A stretch of 64,000 nucleotides of DNA, from NCBI GenBank assembly GCA_041667115.1, contig JBAYFO010000001.1:220255-284254 (forward strand). The letters are read 5' to 3'. The translations under genes were made by a program, and so were the position numbers. The DNA is from UBA1563 sp041667115 (lineage in GTDB: Bacteria > Bacteroidota > Ignavibacteria > Ignavibacteriales > Ignavibacteriaceae). This document shows, piece by piece, positions 60,719-64,000 of the stretch (position 1 is the first letter of the stretch; every line of letters begins with the position of its first letter). The notes below the pieces were generated by a model. It was given only the letters and a program-made list of their open reading frames with translations, made no database searches and was not told where the DNA came from.

Positions 60719-62467
60719 ATGAAATATTTTTTAAACCTTTCGACCCGCGCAAAGCTGCTCTTTAGTTTTGGCTTAATCTGGCTAATGTTTTTAGTGGTGG
60801 CAATTATAGCTTACCGGAGTTTACATGATATCACGAAATCTGAAAAAGAATTACATGATGTAAATTTTCAAATAGCTCTTGAATTACGGGAATTAAGATC
60901 CCACCAGAATTTCAATAGAGCGGCAATACTTGATATGACGCTGACAAAAAACAGGACTGAACAGTTGGCAATTGAGGTAATCATAAATGAACGAGTGCAA
61001 GAGATTAACAGCATCATGCAAAAGTTGTCTACACTTAATGTCGACCCACTATTCCAACTTCGCTTAAAAGAATTAGGAAATGAAATTGATACGTACCGCC
61101 AAACAAGAAAAGAAGAGATTGCATTAATTCAAAATGGAAAAATAGAAGAAGCCAAAAAGTTGGGAATGACAACCCAGAAGGACCGCTTCGAAAAGATCCG
61201 TTTAATTTCAACTGAGATGGGAGATAAAGCTGCCAAAGATGCAGAGATTCAACTTGTTCTTGATTTACAGAAAGCTGATTCTACAACGCTTCTCTTCGAG
61301 ATATTTGGAATAATTGCACTATTCTTCAGCATACTAATGATAATGTTGTTGAACAAAACCATTGCACAGCCGCTCAATGAGATTACAAAAATAGCTTCAC
61401 TAATTGCCGAAGGAGATTTGGATGTTGAACTCTCTGTAGTTGAAAGAAAGGATGAAGTCGGAATCCTTTCACAAGCTTTTAATAGAATGATTATTGTGCT
61501 TAAAAAAATGGCAACTGCCGCCCAGCAAATTGCTTCCGGCGACCTCACGGGAAATATTATTCCGCAGTCGGAAAAAGATATTTTGGGAAATGCTTTTTTA
61601 CAGATGTTAACCAATCTGCGCCGTATGACGAAAGATATTCTTGAAGGTGTGAATCTACTTGCTTCGTCATCGAGTGAAATTTTAGCGGCGACCACGCAAG
61701 TTGCATCCGGTGCGGCGGAAACCGCTTCAGCAATAAATGAAACAACTACAACAGTAGAAGAAGTACGCCATGCGGCGCAGCTCTCCAGCCAAAAAGCAAA
61801 CCGTGTTTCGGAAAACGCTCAACAAGTTTCTCAAGTAACTCAAGCCGGGCAGCAAGCGGTTGAAGAAACAGTCAAGGGAATGTATCACATTCAAGATCAA
61901 ATGGGATCAGTTGCAAATACAATAATTCGCTTAAGTGAACAGAGTCAGCAAATCGGCGGGATAATTGCATCAGTTAACGATGTAGCCGATCAATCTAATT
62001 TGTTGGCGGTAAATGCCTCCATTGAAGCGGCAAAAGCCGGTGAGCAGGGAAAAGGATTTGCAGTTGTAGCGCAAGAAATAAAGAACCTTGCACAACAATC
62101 AAAGCAAGCTACAATACAGGTGCGAAATATTTTAAGCGATATACAAAAAGCAACGAGCGCAGCGGTAATGGCAACCGAACAAACTACCAAAGCTGTAGAA
62201 AACGGTGTAAAGCAATCATCGCAAACTGGCGAATCAATTAAAAGATTAGCGGATACCAGCAATAAATCGGTTGAAGCGGCAGTACAGATTGTTGCATCAA
62301 GTCAGCAACAGGTTGTCGGAATGGATCAAATTGGTCTGGCGATGAACAACATTAATCAAGCCGGAACAGAAAATGCAGCAAGTATGATGCAAGCCGAAAA
62401 AGCTGCAAAGGGTTTGAATGAGTTAGGTCAAAAATTAAAACATTTGGTAGAACAGTATAAAATTTAG
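60719..62467 (+). CDS. Methyl-accepting chemotaxis protein
   Basis: 582 residues: membrane segment 1 (about 12-31), a periplasmic four-helix bundle (about 32-185), membrane segment 2 (about 190-212), HAMP (about 213-265, LNEITKIASLIAEGDLDVEL), a second HAMP-like unit, and the cytoplasmic signalling coil. The hairpin tip SVNDVADQSNLLAVNASIEAA, then KAGEQGKGFAVVAQEIKNLA, is the conserved kinase-control region. GGAG lies upstream of the ATG. The ligand is unknown. As the only receptor in the cluster it should be the dedicated input, like WspA. Confidence 0.94.
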   Translation: MKYFLNLSTRAKLLFSFGLIWLMFLVVAIIAYRSLHDITKSEKELHDVNFQIALELRELRSHQNFNRAAILDMTLTKNRTEQLAIEVIINERVQEINSIMQKLSTLNVDPLFQLRLKELGNEIDTYRQTRKEEIALIQNGKIEEAKKLGMTTQKDRFEKIRLISTEMGDKAAKDAEIQLVLDLQKADSTTLLFEIFGIIALFFSILMIMLLNKTIAQPLNEITKIASLIAEGDLDVELSVVERKDEVGILSQAFNRMIIVLKKMATAAQQIASGDLTGNIIPQSEKDILGNAFLQMLTNLRRMTKDILEGVNLLASSSSEILAATTQVASGAAETASAINETTTTVEEVRHAAQLSSQKANRVSENAQQVSQVTQAGQQAVEETVKGMYHIQDQMGSVANTIIRLSEQSQQIGGIIASVNDVADQSNLLAVNASIEAAKAGEQGKGFAVVAQEIKNLAQQSKQATIQVRNILSDIQKATSAAVMATEQTTKAVENGVKQSSQTGESIKRLADTSNKSVEAAVQIVASSQQQVVGMDQIGLAMNNINQAGTENAASMMQAEKAAKGLNELGQKLKHLVEQYKI

Positions 62468-62513
62468 CATAATAGGCTGTAGGCTTTTAGGCTATAGACT
62501 ATTAGGTTGTTTG

Positions 62514-62690
62514 CCTACAGTCTATCAACCTACAGCCTAATTGGCTGAAGACTTTTGGGCTGTAAACTATTAGGAGATTTTCCTACAGTCTATCAACCCA
62601 TAGCCTAATTGGCTGAAGGTTTTTTGGCTATAAACTAGTAGGAGATTTTCCTACAGTCTATCAACCTACAGCCTAAACAACCTAATCAAT
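62514..62690. repeat. 68-bp tandem repeat between the MCP and cheA genes
   Basis: CCTACAGTCTATCAAC begins at 62514, 62582 and 62650, exactly 68 bases apart; the intervening sequence is near-identical. Each unit contains TAGGCTGTAGG-type motifs and its complement, so each can fold into a hairpin. The same motif family occurs at 60571-60690. Confidence 0.85.
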
Positions 62691-62702
62691 AAAGGACAGT
62701 GA

Positions 62703-64000
62703 ATGGATACGAAAGATGAAGAGTTTCTAAAACGGCTTCAGGCTACTTTTCGCGTTGAAGCCGAAGAACATATTCGCGAACTCACTTCAGGATTAATTCA
62801 ATTAGAGAAAGCGCCGCGAACCGAAAAAACCTCTGAATTAATTGAGAAGATTTTCCGCGAAGCGCACAGCTTGAAAGGCGCTTCCCGCTCTGTTAATATG
62901 AAAGATGTTGAATCTGTATGCCAGGTATTGGAGAATATCTTCGGAGAATTAAAATACGAACGCATTTCTCTAACTGCCGAACAGTATGATCTTATTCATA
63001 AAGCGATTGATAATATTTCGAAAATGATTTCGAGTACCGGGACAAAAATTCCTAATGACAACAGAGAATTAATAAAACAATTGCGGTCTATAACAGAGGT
63101 AGTTCAATCAAATAAAATAAATGAAGAGAATACAACCGCCGAGAAAAAAACTTTTGAAGAAACCACAACCGCTCCATCCGAAAGTGAGATACCGGCAATC
63201 GCACAATCATCAGCAGAAGAAAGACTTCTGCAAATCGAAACTGTGAGAATACCAACAGCAAAGTTAGATCCGCTCTTTTTGCAAGCCGAACAGTTGATCC
63301 AATCAAAAATAGCTTCTGTGCAAAGAACTACCGAAATGAAGATTTTAAATAATTTCATTGATTCATGGAAAAAGGAATCGCGTAAATGGGATTACCGTCG
63401 TTCAACTGATAACGGATTTCAGTTGAAAGAAATAATCGATTGGAACAATGAAAGATTAAGTGAACTTGAAATCCAAACAACATCTCTTATACACGCTGTA
63501 GAAAACGATCAGCGCTCGCTTGGACGAATGATTGATGATCACCTGGAAGCAATGAAAAGTATTTTGATGCTTCCTGTCTCTACAATGGTAGAAGGATTTC
63601 CGAAGTTTATTCGTGATCTCGCCCGCAGTCAAGGGAAAGAAGCTGAGTTGATTGTGCATGGGAAAGAAATTGAAGTTGACAAGCGAATTCTTGAAGAGTT
63701 GAAAGACCCTTTAATACATTTGATACGGAATTGTATCGACCACGGGATAAAAAAACATGCAGGAGAAAAACAATCAAGCGAACAGTCACATGGCAAAGTA
63801 ACATTAAGTTTCAACGCGACAGAGAGCCGGCATTTAGAGATTATTATTTCCGACAACGGAGTTGGCGTTGACCTTGATAAGGTTCGTAGAGCAGCTATTA
63901 AAGCAGACATTCTGGACAAAAATTCTTTGGAGAATCTTAACGCTCAAGAAACTTTGATGCTAATATTTCAGTCGGGAGTAACAACAAGCCAAATGATTAC
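62703..64000 (+). CDS. cheA: CheA histidine kinase, 3'-truncated
   Basis: The frame is open from ATG 62703 to the right edge (432 codons), so the C-terminus is missing. The N-terminal Hpt domain has the phosphorylated His55 in FREAHSLKGASRSV. After a linker comes the dimerisation region (about 185-290), then the ATPase domain with the N box LIHLIRNCIDHGI and the G1 box ISDNGVGVD. Whether a receiver domain follows (as in WspE) cannot be seen. It is the kinase of this chemosensory set. Confidence 0.93.
   Translation, partial: MDTKDEEFLKRLQATFRVEAEEHIRELTSGLIQLEKAPRTEKTSELIEKIFREAHSLKGASRSVNMKDVESVCQVLENIFGELKYERISLTAEQYDLIHKAIDNISKMISSTGTKIPNDNRELIKQLRSITEVVQSNKINEENTTAEKKTFEETTTAPSESEIPAIAQSSAEERLLQIETVRIPTAKLDPLFLQAEQLIQSKIASVQRTTEMKILNNFIDSWKKESRKWDYRRSTDNGFQLKEIIDWNNERLSELEIQTTSLIHAVENDQRSLGRMIDDHLEAMKSILMLPVSTMVEGFPKFIRDLARSQGKEAELIVHGKEIEVDKRILEELKDPLIHLIRNCIDHGIKKHAGEKQSSEQSHGKVTLSFNATESRHLEIIISDNGVGVDLDKVRRAAIKADILDKNSLENLNAQETLMLIFQSGVTTSQMI

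Noticed and set aside
61249..61695. 148-codon ORF on the minus strand
   Set aside because: Antisense to the MCP gene; its length reflects the repetitive helical coding sequence opposite.
62514..62690. CRISPR array as an explanation of the 68-bp repeat
   Set aside because: The whole 68-bp unit is conserved, so there are no variable spacers.

Overview
The window reads as a stretch of chromosome from a low-GC, Gram-negative member of the Bacteroidota/Ignavibacteria-Chlorobi lineage. The best guess is Ignavibacteria or a close relative. The reasons are: three secreted proteins that end in the C-terminal sorting domain of the type IX secretion system (T9SS) with the QNYPNPFNP signature; a gldC gene; an Oar-type TonB receptor; DUF5916, DUF5020 and Omp85-type outer-membrane proteins; and a citrate synthase of the eukaryotic type. 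Coding density is high. I saw no tRNA, rRNA, insertion sequence, phage gene or CRISPR array.

Layout. 1-2.6 kb: the 3' end of a T9SS cargo gene, a small outer-membrane barrel and a STAS-like protein. 2.7-3.7 kb (minus): gldC and a DUF5020 protein. 3.8-8.4 kb (plus): FKBP lipoprotein, secreted GH13 amylase, gatB, lepB, closed by a bidirectional terminator. 8.5-11.7 kb (minus): TonB receptor. 11.9-14.5 kb: a pair of M16 peptidases. 14.5-19.9 kb (minus): truA, an SDR reductase, DUF2231 and other membrane proteins, a crotonase and a deacetylase-like protein. 20-26.8 kb: two outer-membrane proteins, then an ABC exporter with LolA-like and SMP-30-like partners. 27-36.9 kb: nadE-dsbD, trmO, an FG-GAP T9SS protein, a CoA-binding protein, an Omp85 protein, rsmE and a zincin-like membrane protein. 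36.9-43.6 kb (minus): a propeller-repeat T9SS protein, the nucleoside salvage genes cdd-tdk-nupC-punA and a GT2 glycosyltransferase. 43.7-56.9 kb: citrate synthase, pyrG, a TPR protein, purN-purH, the rod-shape genes mreB-mreC-mreD-mrdA-rodA, and pyrF. 56.9-58 kb: a repeat-rich gap. 58-64 kb: a chemosensory operon in the order cheW, cheR-TPR, cheW, MCP, cheA, with cheA cut by the window edge.

Two things stand out. First, the gene set and domain architecture of the chemosensory cluster resemble a Wsp-type (alternative cellular function) pathway more than a flagellar one. Its output lies outside the window. Second, short-period DNA repeats (7 or 8 bp, sometimes 15, 21 or 68 bp) occur in many gaps between genes. 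They also enter coding sequence: they encode much of the DsbD signal peptide and part of a T9SS sorting domain, and they abut the pyrF start codon. REP-like palindromes accompany them.

Much of the rest is housekeeping: translation (gatB, truA, rsmE, trmO), nucleotide synthesis and salvage (pyrG, pyrF, purN, purH, cdd, tdk, punA), NAD synthesis, secretion and envelope assembly. All assignments come from reading motifs; no database search was run.
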